From Betaproteobacteria bacterium (lineage in GTDB: Bacteria > Pseudomonadota > Gammaproteobacteria > Burkholderiales > Sulfuriferulaceae), in NCBI GenBank assembly GCA_003455595.1, contig DMQT01000073.1, positions 1 to 5,670 on the forward strand: a stretch of DNA of 5,670 nucleotides, in the 5' to 3' direction. Under the pieces are notes generated by a model. That model ran no database searches, had not been told where the DNA came from, and was given only the letters and a program-made list of their open reading frames with translations. Shown here piece after piece: positions 1-5,670 of the stretch (position 1 is the stretch's first letter; each line of letters opens with the position of its first letter). A program made the position numbers and the translations under genes.

Positions 1-444
1 TTGTGTCACGTCTAATCCAGAGATGGGACCGTTGGGATATAGGGTTTGTGAAAATGCACCCGCATTTACGTTCGCGATGCCTTGGGTTATAGAGAAAACC
101 ACCGAGAAGATACCGTCCATCAGTATAGGGGCCTGTGAAAAGTGGAGCTCAAGGATAGGTACGCTAACAGCAAATGGGGTAAGGTCGGCCGAGGTGCCCG
201 AACCGTTCAACCCATCGAAGACCTGCCAGTAGCCAGAGGCTGTGGGAGGGGTGGCCTGGGAGGCGATTGGGGTGAGTTCGGTTCCTATAAGGATAACTAT
301 AAACGCGTATGGGGGTGGGTTGTTGGATGAAAAGTCGAAATTGAAAATCGCTGTTTGGCCCATCGTGATGACCGTGGCAGACGCCACAGTTGGCATGACA
401 GCCAGCGTGGCGAGGAGGAGAATGAATTGCCATGGGCGCGTCAT
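1..444 (-). CDS. Secreted protein of unknown function, N-terminal 148 residues (3' end outside window)
   Basis: An uninterrupted minus-strand frame of 148 codons runs from the ATG at 444-442 to the left edge without a stop, so the C-terminus is missing. The N-terminus is a textbook Sec signal peptide: MTRPW, a hydrophobic core FILLLATLAVM (about residues 7-17), then an AxA-type cleavage site VASA|TVIT after about residue 23. The visible mature part has no cysteine, few charged residues, and many Ser, Thr, Gly, Pro, Ile and Phe (for example FNFDFSSNNPPP at about 34-45), typical of a beta-rich extracytoplasmic protein. The start is supported by AAGGA seven bases upstream and by a TATAAT box. 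GC content seems lower than in the dnaX block. I do not recognise a family. A PEP-CTERM-like sorting signal would be in the missing part, so that idea is untested inference. The gene is on the same strand as recR but 588 bases downstream of it, with its own promoter. Confidence 0.78.
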   Translation of the reverse strand, partial: MTRPWQFILLLATLAVMPTVASATVITMGQTAIFNFDFSSNNPPPYAFIVILIGTELTPIASQATPPTASGYWQVFDGLNGSGTSADLTPFAVSVPILELHFSQAPILMDGIFSVVFSITQGIANVNAGAFSQTLYPNGPISGLDVTQ

Positions 445-451
445 GCTTGTT

Positions 452-456
452 TCCTT
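452..456 (-). promoter_or_regulatory. Ribosome binding site of the secreted-protein gene
   Basis: On the minus strand, AAGGA lies seven bases before the ATG at 444-442. It is one of the better Shine-Dalgarno matches in the window and decides the start codon, placing it exactly at the head of the signal peptide. Confidence 0.7.
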
Positions 457-466
457 ATAGTAGAGA

Positions 467-494
467 ATTATATGGGGTTGCGATGGTGCAGCAA
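467..494 (-). promoter_or_regulatory. Putative sigma-70 promoter of the secreted-protein gene
   Basis: The minus strand carries a perfect TATAAT at 472-467. A weak -35 candidate, TTGCTG (494-489, three of six consensus bases), sits 16 bases upstream. Transcription would start near 460, giving a leader of roughly 16 bases that holds only the Shine-Dalgarno site. The -10 match is seen directly; the promoter assignment is inference. Confidence 0.5.
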
Positions 495-883
495 CTCAGT
501 GGAAAACGCTTGCGCGTAGATCATAGCAATATGCGTGCTCGAATTTGACTGAAGGCATGCAACCCAATGAATTTGCAAATAAAATAGTGGAAATTGAGGT
601 AGAGGCGTGTATGGGCATGCTGAATTATGTAAAAAATATCGACAAGGGAATGGCGCTTTCCCATACCGCGAGATGATGGAGGCGGCCTCACGATGTGGCG
701 CTCCCTCTAACGACTGTCGTGGGGAGTTGAATATAAGACAGTCCTTAAACGACGAGAATGCAGATGTTCCGCTCGACAAATGGAATTGCCTCTTCGGCCA
801 AACCGCAGCATTGTGGTAATCGCCACAGTCATCTCGCTTTGAAGTATTCCGATAGAACTTGAAAGGCTGTTATACCTGATGAC

Positions 884-915
884 CGGACCGTCGCAGTGAT
901 CACCCGGTCGGTCCG
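884..915. repeat. GC-rich inverted repeat between recR and the secreted-protein gene
   Basis: CGGACCG (884-890) and CGGTCCG (909-915) are perfect complements separated by 18 bases. An overlapping second register pairs GACCGG (881-886) with CCGGTC (904-909). The loop contains the 8-base palindrome GTGATCAC (896-903). It lies about 120 bases downstream of the recR stop. There is no T-tract on either side, so an intrinsic terminator is not supported. A Rho-related or 3'-end-stabilising hairpin, or an operator, are alternatives. Confidence 0.35.
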
Positions 916-1032
916 TTCCTGGCACATCAGAGACATTCACGTATTTACAATTCAACACCAGTGCATATTTTTGCGTCATCCAGTTTCTGGCTGAAATCAA
1001 CCACGCATGACAGATACTCAATTCTTTTCACG

Positions 1033-1632
1033 TTAAACCCAGTCGCGCCGATCCAGTACCGCCTGCGCCAGCGTGCCGGAATCGACGTGCTCCAGCTCGC
1101 CGCCCACCGGCACGCCGCGCGCGATGCGGGTGACCTTGAGGCCACGGGCGCGCAGCAGTTCGGCAATGGCATGGGCAGTGGCTTCGCCTTCGGTGGTGAA
1201 GTTGGTGGCGAGGACGACTTCCTGCACCACGCCGTCGGCCGCGCGCTGGATCAGTCGGTCGAGGTGGATTTCACGCGGGCCAACGCCATCGAGCGGTGAC
1301 AGCCGCCCCATCAGCACGAAATACAGGCCGTTATAGCTCTGCGTCTGCTCCATCATCATCAGGTCGGCGGGCATCTCGACCACCGCCAGTTGCGCCGGGT
1401 TACGCTCCGCTGAGGCACAAACCGCACACAGCGTGTCCTCGGTCAAATCGTTGCATTTCTCGCAGTGCTGCAACTTGACCAGCGCCTGTTCCAGCATCTG
1501 GCCGAGTCGGGCGGCGCCGTTGCGGTCGCGTTGCAGCAGGTGGTAGGCCATGCGCTGGGCGGATTTCGGCCCGACGCCGGGCAGCACGCGCAGGGCTTCG
1601 ATCAGGCGTTCGAGACTGGTGGGGGATTTCAT
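1033..1632 (-). CDS. recR: Recombination mediator protein RecR
   Basis: RecR works with RecO (and RecF) to load RecA on SSB-coated single-stranded DNA at gaps and stalled forks in the cytoplasm. The 199-residue product is full length (E. coli RecR has 201). Domains in order: a helix-hairpin-helix DNA-binding segment at about 9-33 ([17 protein letters not shown]), a four-cysteine zinc finger (C57, C60, C69, C72), a Toprim domain at about 80-174 with the acidic stretch TEGEATA (147-153), and the C-terminal motif [16 protein letters not shown] (173-188). The ATG at 1632 gives the canonical [15 protein letters not shown] start. No Shine-Dalgarno sequence is visible before it. The ybaB stop is nine bases upstream, which suggests translation coupled to ybaB. 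It is the last gene of the dnaX-ybaB-recR operon, an arrangement widespread in proteobacteria. Confidence 0.97.
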   Translation of the reverse strand: MKSPTSLERLIEALRVLPGVGPKSAQRMAYHLLQRDRNGAARLGQMLEQALVKLQHCEKCNDLTEDTLCAVCASAERNPAQLAVVEMPADLMMMEQTQSYNGLYFVLMGRLSPLDGVGPREIHLDRLIQRAADGVVQEVVLATNFTTEGEATAHAIAELLRARGLKVTRIARGVPVGGELEHVDSGTLAQAVLDRRDWV

Positions 1633-1641
1633 ACGTACAGC

Positions 1642-1968
1642 TTAGAACGGCAGCTTGAACCCCGGCGGCAGATTCAGCCCGGAAGTGAAGCCAGCCATTT
1701 TTTCCTGCGTGGTGGCTTCGGCCTTGCGCACGGCGTCGTTCATGGCGGCGGCGATCAGGTCTTCGAGCATGTCCTTGTCGTCGCTCATCAGACTGGGGTC
1801 GATGGTGACGCGGCGCACGTCATTGCGGCAGGTCATCAGCACCTTGACCATACCCGCACCGGCCACGCCCTCAACTTCGACTTCGGCAAGCTTTTCCTGC
1901 ATCTTTTTCATGTTTTCCTGCATTTGCTGGGCCTGCTTCATCATGTTGCCTATGCCGCCTTTCAACAT
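1642..1968 (-). CDS. ybaB: YbaB/EbfC family nucleoid-associated protein
   Basis: This family forms small dimers that bind DNA and associate with the nucleoid; its genetic partnership with dnaX and recR is conserved, but its exact role is not settled. The 108-residue product matches the usual length (about 109 in E. coli). An N-terminal amphipathic helix rich in Gln, Met and Lys (about 8-30, [18 protein letters not shown]) is followed by the conserved segments [12 protein letters not shown] (32-43) and [10 protein letters not shown] (52-61), a helix with [15 protein letters not shown] (71-85), and the C-terminal tail [12 protein letters not shown]. The ATG at 1968 lies two bases after the dnaX stop. 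Its ribosome site GGAG (1980-1977) is inside the last dnaX codons, eight bases from the ATG, so translation is tightly linked to dnaX. Confidence 0.96.
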   Translation of the reverse strand: MLKGGIGNMMKQAQQMQENMKKMQEKLAEVEVEGVAGAGMVKVLMTCRNDVRRVTIDPSLMSDDKDMLEDLIAAAMNDAVRKAEATTQEKMAGFTSGLNLPPGFKLPF

Positions 1969-1970
1969 CT

Positions 1971-3635
1971 TTACTGCTCCTTTGCGATGGGTTTGACTTC
2001 GAGGACCCGTGCATCGAACTGCTGCACGAGGTCTTGTACAAATGGGTCGTTGGCGATGGCCGTTTCGGCTTCGACCTGACGCGCGGCGCGCGCTTCATTT
2101 TGCTGGCGTACCGGGGTGTTGGCCTGGCCCTCCACCAGACTCACGCTCAATTGCATGGCGCGGACGAAATGCGTGCTCAAGGCTTCGCGCAATTTGTCCT
2201 GATAGGATTTCTCGGCCAGGTGTTTGTGTTCAGTGGGTACGCGCAGGCGCAAGCGGTCGCCGTCAAAGCCTTCCAGCTCGCTGTGTACTGCCAGCATGCG
2301 CGCCTGGCCGCCGAGTTTCAGCTGATTCAGCAATGCCGCCCAGTCGCCGTCGAAAGCGATCGACGGCGCGGGCACACTCGGCACCGCAACCGGTTCGGGC
2401 GCCGGTTCAGACACGACGACAACGTCTGCAGCCTTGGGCGGCGCAGCCGTCAATGCGGGCGCAGCGGGTTCACGCGCCTGCAATGCCGCAACCGGACGTG
2501 GCACGGGAACCGCGCTGGGTGCCGGACGGGGTGCCGCCAGAGTGGCTGTGCCGTTGCTTGGCCGAAACGCCAGCATGCGCAACAAGCTCATGCTGAATCC
2601 GGCAAACTCGTCCGGCGCCAGCGCCAGGTCGCGTCGCCCGAGAATGGCAATCTGGTAATACAGCTGCACGCTTTCGGCATCAAGCTGCTGCGCCAGTTCG
2701 AGGATGGCGGCATATTCGGGCAAGTCGTCGGGCAGCGCAGCGGGCACGGTCTGCGCCAGCGCGATTTGATGCAGCAGCGTGGCGAGCGCCTGCAGCGCCG
2801 CGTCAAACGCAATGCTGCGCGCGGCCATTTGCTCGGCTTCATGCAGCAGCGCCGCGCCGTCACCCACCGCCAGCGCCTGCAGCAAGCTGAACAAATAGCG
2901 CTGGTCAATCGCCCCCAGCATGGTGCGTACCGTGTCCTCGTTAACTTGTCCGCCGCCGTAGGCAATGGCCTGATCGAGCAAGGACAGCGCATCGCGCATG
3001 CTGCCGCTGGCGGCACGCGCAATGAAACGCAGCGCGGCGGGCTCGAACGCCACCTGTTCGGCGGCCAGGACTTCGCCCAGATGTGTGCTCACCATGTCGG
3101 GCGTCATCTGCTTGAGGTTGAACTGCAGGCAGCGCGACAACACGGTGACGGGGATTTTTTGCGGGTCGGTGGTGGCTAGAATGAATTTGACATGCTCGGG
3201 CGGCTCTTCCAGCGTCTTCAGCATGGAATTGAACGCCGCCTTCGACAGCATGTGCACTTCGTCGATGATGTACACCTTGAAGCGTCCCACCGTCGGCAGG
3301 TACTGCGCGTTATCCAGTACCTCGCGCATGTTGTCGATGCCGGTATTCGACGCAGCGTCGAGCTCGATCAGATCGACAAAGCGCCCGGCGTCAATCTGAG
3401 TACACGCCGAACACACGCCACACGGCGTGGGCGTGATGCCGGTTTCGCAATTCAGGCACTTGGCGAGGATGCGCGCCACCGTGGTCTTGCCGACGCCGCG
3501 CGTGCCGGTAAACAGATAGGCATGGTGCAGGCGGTTTTGCGTCAGCGCATTGGACAATGCCTGCACCACATGCGCCTGGCCTTTGAGATCCGCAAATAAA
3601 CGGGGACGCCATTTGCGCGCAAGGACTTGGGTCAC
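1971..3635 (-). CDS. dnaX: DNA polymerase III subunit tau (clamp loader ATPase)
   Basis: DnaX is the ATPase of the sliding-clamp loader. Its tau form also ties the polymerase cores and the replicative helicase together at the fork. The 554-residue product shows an AAA+ domain: Walker A GTRGVGKT (44-51), a zinc module with C63, C72, C75 and C78, Walker B VYIIDE (121-126) and the SRC motif (167-169). Domain III, the oligomerisation collar, covers about 180-360. A Pro/Ala/Val-rich linker follows at about 360-428, then the tau-specific C-terminal region (430-554) that contacts the polymerase alpha subunit. E. coli tau is 643 residues, so linker and tail are shorter here. The start is a GTG (3635-3633) giving the conserved [11 protein letters not shown]; no good Shine-Dalgarno is visible and the pagL stop is only 15 bases upstream. 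I see no A-rich slippery run in the linker that could make the short gamma form by frameshifting. Confidence 0.97.
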   Translation of the reverse strand: MTQVLARKWRPRLFADLKGQAHVVQALSNALTQNRLHHAYLFTGTRGVGKTTVARILAKCLNCETGITPTPCGVCSACTQIDAGRFVDLIELDAASNTGIDNMREVLDNAQYLPTVGRFKVYIIDEVHMLSKAAFNSMLKTLEEPPEHVKFILATTDPQKIPVTVLSRCLQFNLKQMTPDMVSTHLGEVLAAEQVAFEPAALRFIARAASGSMRDALSLLDQAIAYGGGQVNEDTVRTMLGAIDQRYLFSLLQALAVGDGAALLHEAEQMAARSIAFDAALQALATLLHQIALAQTVPAALPDDLPEYAAILELAQQLDAESVQLYYQIAILGRRDLALAPDEFAGFSMSLLRMLAFRPSNGTATLAAPRPAPSAVPVPRPVAALQAREPAAPALTAAPPKAADVVVVSEPAPEPVAVPSVPAPSIAFDGDWAALLNQLKLGGQARMLAVHSELEGFDGDRLRLRVPTEHKHLAEKSYQDKLREALSTHFVRAMQLSVSLVEGQANTPVRQQNEARAARQVEAETAIANDPFVQDLVQQFDARVLEVKPIAKEQ

Positions 3636-3650
3636 GGGACTGGGCCAGGT

Positions 3651-4187
3651 TTAAAAGTGGTAGGAAAAACGGATCTGGCTGAAATTGATGCCATCGTTGG
3701 GCTTTTTGATATCGGCGTTGGACAGATGCTGAAAGCGGTATCCCAGATCATATTCGCCGCGTTGACCAAAACGCAGGCCCACGCCGACATGGTCGCCAAA
3801 CTGAAACGCGGTACTAAAACGGCGGTGATCGTTGATTTGCGTTTCCGAAAGCAAGTGCGCACCGATGCCGGCCTCGGCGTACCAGCCGGTGGGGTTGCCC
3901 CGGCTCAAGCGCACCACCGGCGTGATGCCAAAATCGTAAATATCGCGTGCACCTGCCGTGCTGCTGTCGCCGCGCCAATAACCCAGGCTGGCATCCCAAT
4001 AACCGGACGCGACCAGATTTTGACTCAGCTGCCAGCGTGGATTCCAGTCCCATTGCACGCCGACGCGCCCCATGCTGGTTCTGTCACCATGGCCCAGCTC
4101 CAGCGAGACGCCGTCTACCGCACTCGCAGGCGCAGCCAGGCCGGCGAGCATAAACAACAACACAAATTGCGTTGATTTGAGCTTCAT
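3651..4187 (-). CDS. pagL: Lipid A 3-O-deacylase, PagL family (acyloxyacyl hydrolase)
   Basis: PagL enzymes are outer-membrane beta-barrels that remove the 3-position acyl chain from lipid A, altering the outer leaflet and its recognition by host receptors. The 178-residue product starts with a signal peptide (hydrophobic core about 8-19, cleavage after ASA, residue 23) and ends in Phe, as barrel proteins usually do. The family signature RFQHLSNADIKKPNDGIN (151-168) contains the catalytic His154 and Ser156. The third active-site residue of P. aeruginosa PagL (Glu140, 14 residues after its His) falls on Asn168 here, so activity should be tested, not assumed. The frame stays open upstream to 4313, but that extension lies in the SRP RNA gene. 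The ATG at 4187 sits directly before the signal peptide, with GGGAG (4203-4199) eleven bases upstream, and is preferred. The stop is 15 bases before dnaX, so cotranscription with dnaX is likely. Confidence 0.9.
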   Translation of the reverse strand: MKLKSTQFVLLFMLAGLAAPASAVDGVSLELGHGDRTSMGRVGVQWDWNPRWQLSQNLVASGYWDASLGYWRGDSSTAGARDIYDFGITPVVRLSRGNPTGWYAEAGIGAHLLSETQINDHRRFSTAFQFGDHVGVGLRFGQRGEYDLGYRFQHLSNADIKKPNDGINFSQIRFSYHF

Positions 4188-4206
4188 ATCGGCATCGTCT
4201 CCCGTA

Positions 4207-4224
4207 TCAGAAAGCGCTTTGAGA
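4207..4224. repeat. Palindrome in the ffs-pagL gap
   Basis: TCAGAAAGCGCTTTGAGA has a perfect 10-base palindromic core, AAAGCGCTTT (4211-4220), with matching outer pairs TC/GA. It lies between the 3' end of the SRP RNA and the pagL ribosome site, where an operator or a short RNA structure could act. No T-tract follows, so a terminator is unlikely. A chance palindrome is possible. Confidence 0.3.
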
Positions 4225-4243
4225 ATGTAATGAGGTTGAGAGT

Positions 4244-4339
4244 GGCGAGCCTGACCCCCGGCACTTGCAATAAACAGCTGTGGCTGCTTCCTTCCGGATC
4301 TGACCAGGTTCACCGCCTTGCAATGCGGGGAGGCCCGCC
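4244..4339 (-). ncRNA. ffs: Signal recognition particle RNA, bacterial small (4.5S) type
   Basis: The RNA pairs with Ffh to form the signal recognition particle, which targets nascent inner-membrane proteins to FtsY and the Sec translocon. The minus strand contains the invariant apical region CAGATCCGGAAGGAAGCAGCC-like core, with the GGAA tetraloop at 4295-4292 flanked by the conserved internal-loop bases. The 5' end GGCGGGCC pairs with the 3' end GGCTCGCC, and GCATTGCAA pairs with TTGCAAGTGC, giving the expected single long hairpin. The length of about 96 bases suits the family (114 in E. coli). The exact ends are inferred from the closing stem. It is preceded by a good promoter and followed, 56 bases on, by pagL on the same strand. 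No intrinsic terminator is visible between them. Confidence 0.95.
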
Positions 4340-4346
4340 GAGTGCT

Positions 4347-4374
4347 ATTCTACGCTAGGCGCTGCCTGGGACAA
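4347..4374 (-). promoter_or_regulatory. Putative sigma-70 promoter of ffs
   Basis: On the minus strand, TAGAAT (4352-4347, five of six consensus bases) lies seven bases upstream of the predicted SRP RNA 5' end at 4339. TTGTCC (4374-4369, four of six) lies 16 bases further up. Spacing and position fit a strong stable-RNA promoter and independently support the RNA 5' end. If no terminator follows ffs, it may also feed pagL and the dnaX operon. Confidence 0.65.
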
Positions 4375-4424
4375 AGCGCAAATCTCGCAAATAAATTGAC
4401 CGACATCACTAACATTCGTTACTC

Positions 4425-5670
4425 ATGCCACTACTTCAAACGCTGCGCGTAAAAATTCTCGGTCCCGCGCGCGACCCGATGAGTCCCGATACCCGTCGCC
4501 ACATCGCACTGATCGCCTTCTTTGCCTGGGTCGGATTGGGCGCGGACGGCCTGTCGTCGTCCTGCTACGGCCCCGAAGAAGCCTTCCTCGCACTCGGCCA
4601 GCACACCCACCTGGCGCTGTATCTGGCGATTGCCACAGCGATTACCGTATTCATTATCTCCTTCGCCTACAACCAGGTGATCGAGCTGTTCCCCAGCGGC
4701 GGCGGCGGTTATAAAGTGGCTACAAAACTGATCGGCCCGTATGCCGGACTGGTGTCGGGCGCGGCGCTGATTGTGGACTATGTGTTGACCATCGCCATCT
4801 CGGTGGCGAGCGGCGCCGATGCGTTATTTTCGCTGCTGCCAGTCTCGGCACAGCCGTTCAAACTGGCTACCAGTCTGGGTTTCGTGCTGCTGCTGGTGAT
4901 CCTCAACCTGCGGGGCATGAAAGAGTCGATCAAATTTCTGCTGCCAATCTTTGTCGGCTTTGTACTGACCCATCTGGTACTGATCGTCTACGGCATCTTT
5001 TTCCACAGCGCCCGCTTGCCTACCCTGCTGCACGACACCACGCAGGAAACTTTCAACCTCAGCTCGCAACTTGGCTGGGCGTTCGTCATTTCACACCTGT
5101 TGCTGGCCTACTCCACCGGCGGCGGTACATACACCGGGCTGGAAGCGGTCTCCAACAACGTCAATACGCTGGCCGAGCCGCGCGCGCGCACCGGCAAGTG
5201 GACCATGTTCTACCTTGCCGTGTCGCTCGCCTTTACCGCCAGCGGCATCATCATGCTGTATCTGTTATGGGACGTGCACCACGTGCCCGGCCAGACACTC
5301 AATGCGGTGGTATTCAACGACATCCTCAAGAGCTGGACGCTGGGCGGCATAGATTGGTCGGGCATCGGCCTGCCGGTCGTACTGGCGCTGGAAGCCGGAC
5401 TGCTGTTTGTTGCCGCCAATACCGGTTTTCTCGGCGGCCCGGCCGTACTCGCCAACATGGCCGCCGACCGTTGGGTACCACACCAGTTCAGCTACTTATC
5501 GAGCCGCCTGGTGACGCGCAACGGCGTGATGCTGATGGCACTCGCCGCCATCGGCATCCTGCTATGGAGCCACGGCAGCGTCACCCTGCTGGTGGTGCTG
5601 TACGGCGTCAATGTGTTCCTGACGTTTTCGCTGTCGCTGGCCGGCATGAGCATCTACTGGTGGCGCAATC
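4425..5670 (+). CDS. APC-superfamily permease, KimA-like putative potassium transporter (3' end outside window)
   Basis: The frame is open for 415 codons from the ATG at 4425 to the right edge. It encodes an integral membrane protein with about ten visible hydrophobic segments, arranged like the LeuT-fold APC superfamily. Segment 1 has GADGLSSSCYGPEE (39-52), followed by the glycine-rich FPSGGGGYKVA (89-99). Segment 3 has DYVLTIAIS (118-126) and segment 6 TYTGLEAVSN (235-244). In the B. subtilis K+/H+ symporter KimA, potassium is bound by Asp36 and Tyr43 of segment 1 and by Tyr118, Thr121 and Ser125 next to Asp117 in segment 3. The same spacing is met here by Asp41/Tyr48 and Asp118/Tyr119/Thr122/Ser126. 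KimA also has a C-terminal cytoplasmic domain, which would lie outside this window. An in-frame stop at 4410-4412 makes ATG 4425 the first start; no Shine-Dalgarno is evident. Membership in APC is sure; potassium as substrate is inference. The gene diverges from ffs. Confidence 0.9.
   Translation, partial: MPLLQTLRVKILGPARDPMSPDTRRHIALIAFFAWVGLGADGLSSSCYGPEEAFLALGQHTHLALYLAIATAITVFIISFAYNQVIELFPSGGGGYKVATKLIGPYAGLVSGAALIVDYVLTIAISVASGADALFSLLPVSAQPFKLATSLGFVLLLVILNLRGMKESIKFLLPIFVGFVLTHLVLIVYGIFFHSARLPTLLHDTTQETFNLSSQLGWAFVISHLLLAYSTGGGTYTGLEAVSNNVNTLAEPRARTGKWTMFYLAVSLAFTASGIIMLYLLWDVHHVPGQTLNAVVFNDILKSWTLGGIDWSGIGLPVVLALEAGLLFVAANTGFLGGPAVLANMAADRWVPHQFSYLSSRLVTRNGVMLMALAAIGILLWSHGSVTLLVVLYGVNVFLTFSLSLAGMSIYWWRN

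Larger units (their letters stand above)
445..1032. other. Intergenic region, no supported gene
   Basis: This 588-base stretch lies between the stop of recR and the start of the secreted-protein gene, both on the minus strand. Apart from the promoter and ribosome site at 452-494 I see no gene, tRNA or repeat array. Several open frames of 60-105 codons exist on both strands, but they overlap each other, lack ribosome sites and give His-, Cys-, Arg- or Ser-rich translations that match nothing I know. A GC-rich inverted repeat lies at 881-915. A 39-codon frame at 557-676 (plus) has a protein-like composition but no properly spaced ribosome site. No obvious T-tract terminator follows recR. The region is more AT-rich than the dnaX block and may be a decayed segment. 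Confidence 0.6.

Noticed and set aside
164..433. Minus-strand 89-codon frame
   Set aside because: It is out of phase with the signal-peptide frame that starts at 444 and has an AAGGA site; the translation is His/Pro/Arg-rich and has no ribosome site.
545..573. Plus-strand promoter-like TTGACT with 17-base spacer
   Set aside because: The -10 would be TGAATT, only three of six consensus bases, and there is no credible gene downstream.
468..1021. Overlapping minus-strand frames at 468-779 and 707-1021 and the plus-strand frame at 607-819
   Set aside because: They overlap one another, lack ribosome sites, and their translations match no family I know. One of them would cover the promoter of the secreted-protein gene.
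1465..2079. Plus-strand frame of 204 codons opposite recR, ybaB and the end of dnaX
   Set aside because: It spans three real minus-strand genes and their junctions; its His/Leu/Phe-rich translation is an antisense shadow.
2034..3179. Long plus-strand open frame (381 codons) opposite dnaX
   Set aside because: It is antisense to the unmistakable dnaX frame, rich in Arg, Gln and His, and reflects the third-position GC bias of dnaX, not a gene.
3632..3652. Possible terminator between pagL and dnaX
   Set aside because: The gap is 15 bases with no stem followed by a T-tract, so readthrough is expected.
4188..4313. 42-codon N-terminal extension of pagL
   Set aside because: It runs through the SRP RNA gene and would bury the signal peptide; the ATG at 4187 gives the standard PagL start with its own GGGAG.
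1..5670. CRISPR array, insertion sequence, tRNA, toxin-antitoxin or defence genes
   Set aside because: I saw no regularly spaced repeats, transposase motifs, cloverleaf-like sequence or defence-type domains on either strand.

Overview
The window looks like a chromosomal segment of a Gram-negative proteobacterium, most likely a betaproteobacterium. The dnaX-ybaB-recR block with a small (4.5S-type) SRP RNA gene just upstream, the outer-membrane PagL-type enzyme and the proteobacterial protein sequences all point that way. I cannot name the genus from the sequence.

Layout from left to right. Positions 1-444 (minus strand) hold the start of a secreted protein gene that runs off the left edge. 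It has a clear signal peptide, a Shine-Dalgarno site and a perfect TATAAT box. It does not resemble a family I can name, but the style fits the exported, cysteine-free proteins that often carry C-terminal sorting signals in betaproteobacteria. Positions 445-1032 form a relatively AT-rich gap of 588 bases with no gene I can defend. It contains one GC-rich inverted repeat and a 39-codon open frame of doubtful status.

Positions 1033-4339 form a minus-strand block transcribed right to left: ffs (SRP RNA), pagL (lipid A 3-O-deacylase), dnaX (DNA polymerase III tau subunit), ybaB (nucleoid-associated protein) and recR (recombination mediator). The protein gene gaps are 15, 2 and 9 bases, so pagL-dnaX-ybaB-recR is probably one operon, perhaps also read from the strong-looking ffs promoter. 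dnaX, ybaB and recR are a classical replication and repair cluster. pagL, an outer-membrane lipid A modifier, is the functional outsider in it.

From 4425 to the right edge a plus-strand gene, divergent from ffs, encodes a 3'-truncated APC-superfamily permease. Its transmembrane segments 1 and 3 carry the pattern of potassium-binding residues known from the KimA K+/H+ symporter, so potassium uptake is a better guess than the amino-acid transport that generic annotation would give.

I found no mobile element, CRISPR array, tRNA or defence system, and no convincing undescribed system. The points most worth checking are the KimA-like permease, the edge-truncated secreted protein, and pagL in the ffs-dnaX gap with an apparent change at the catalytic acid position.
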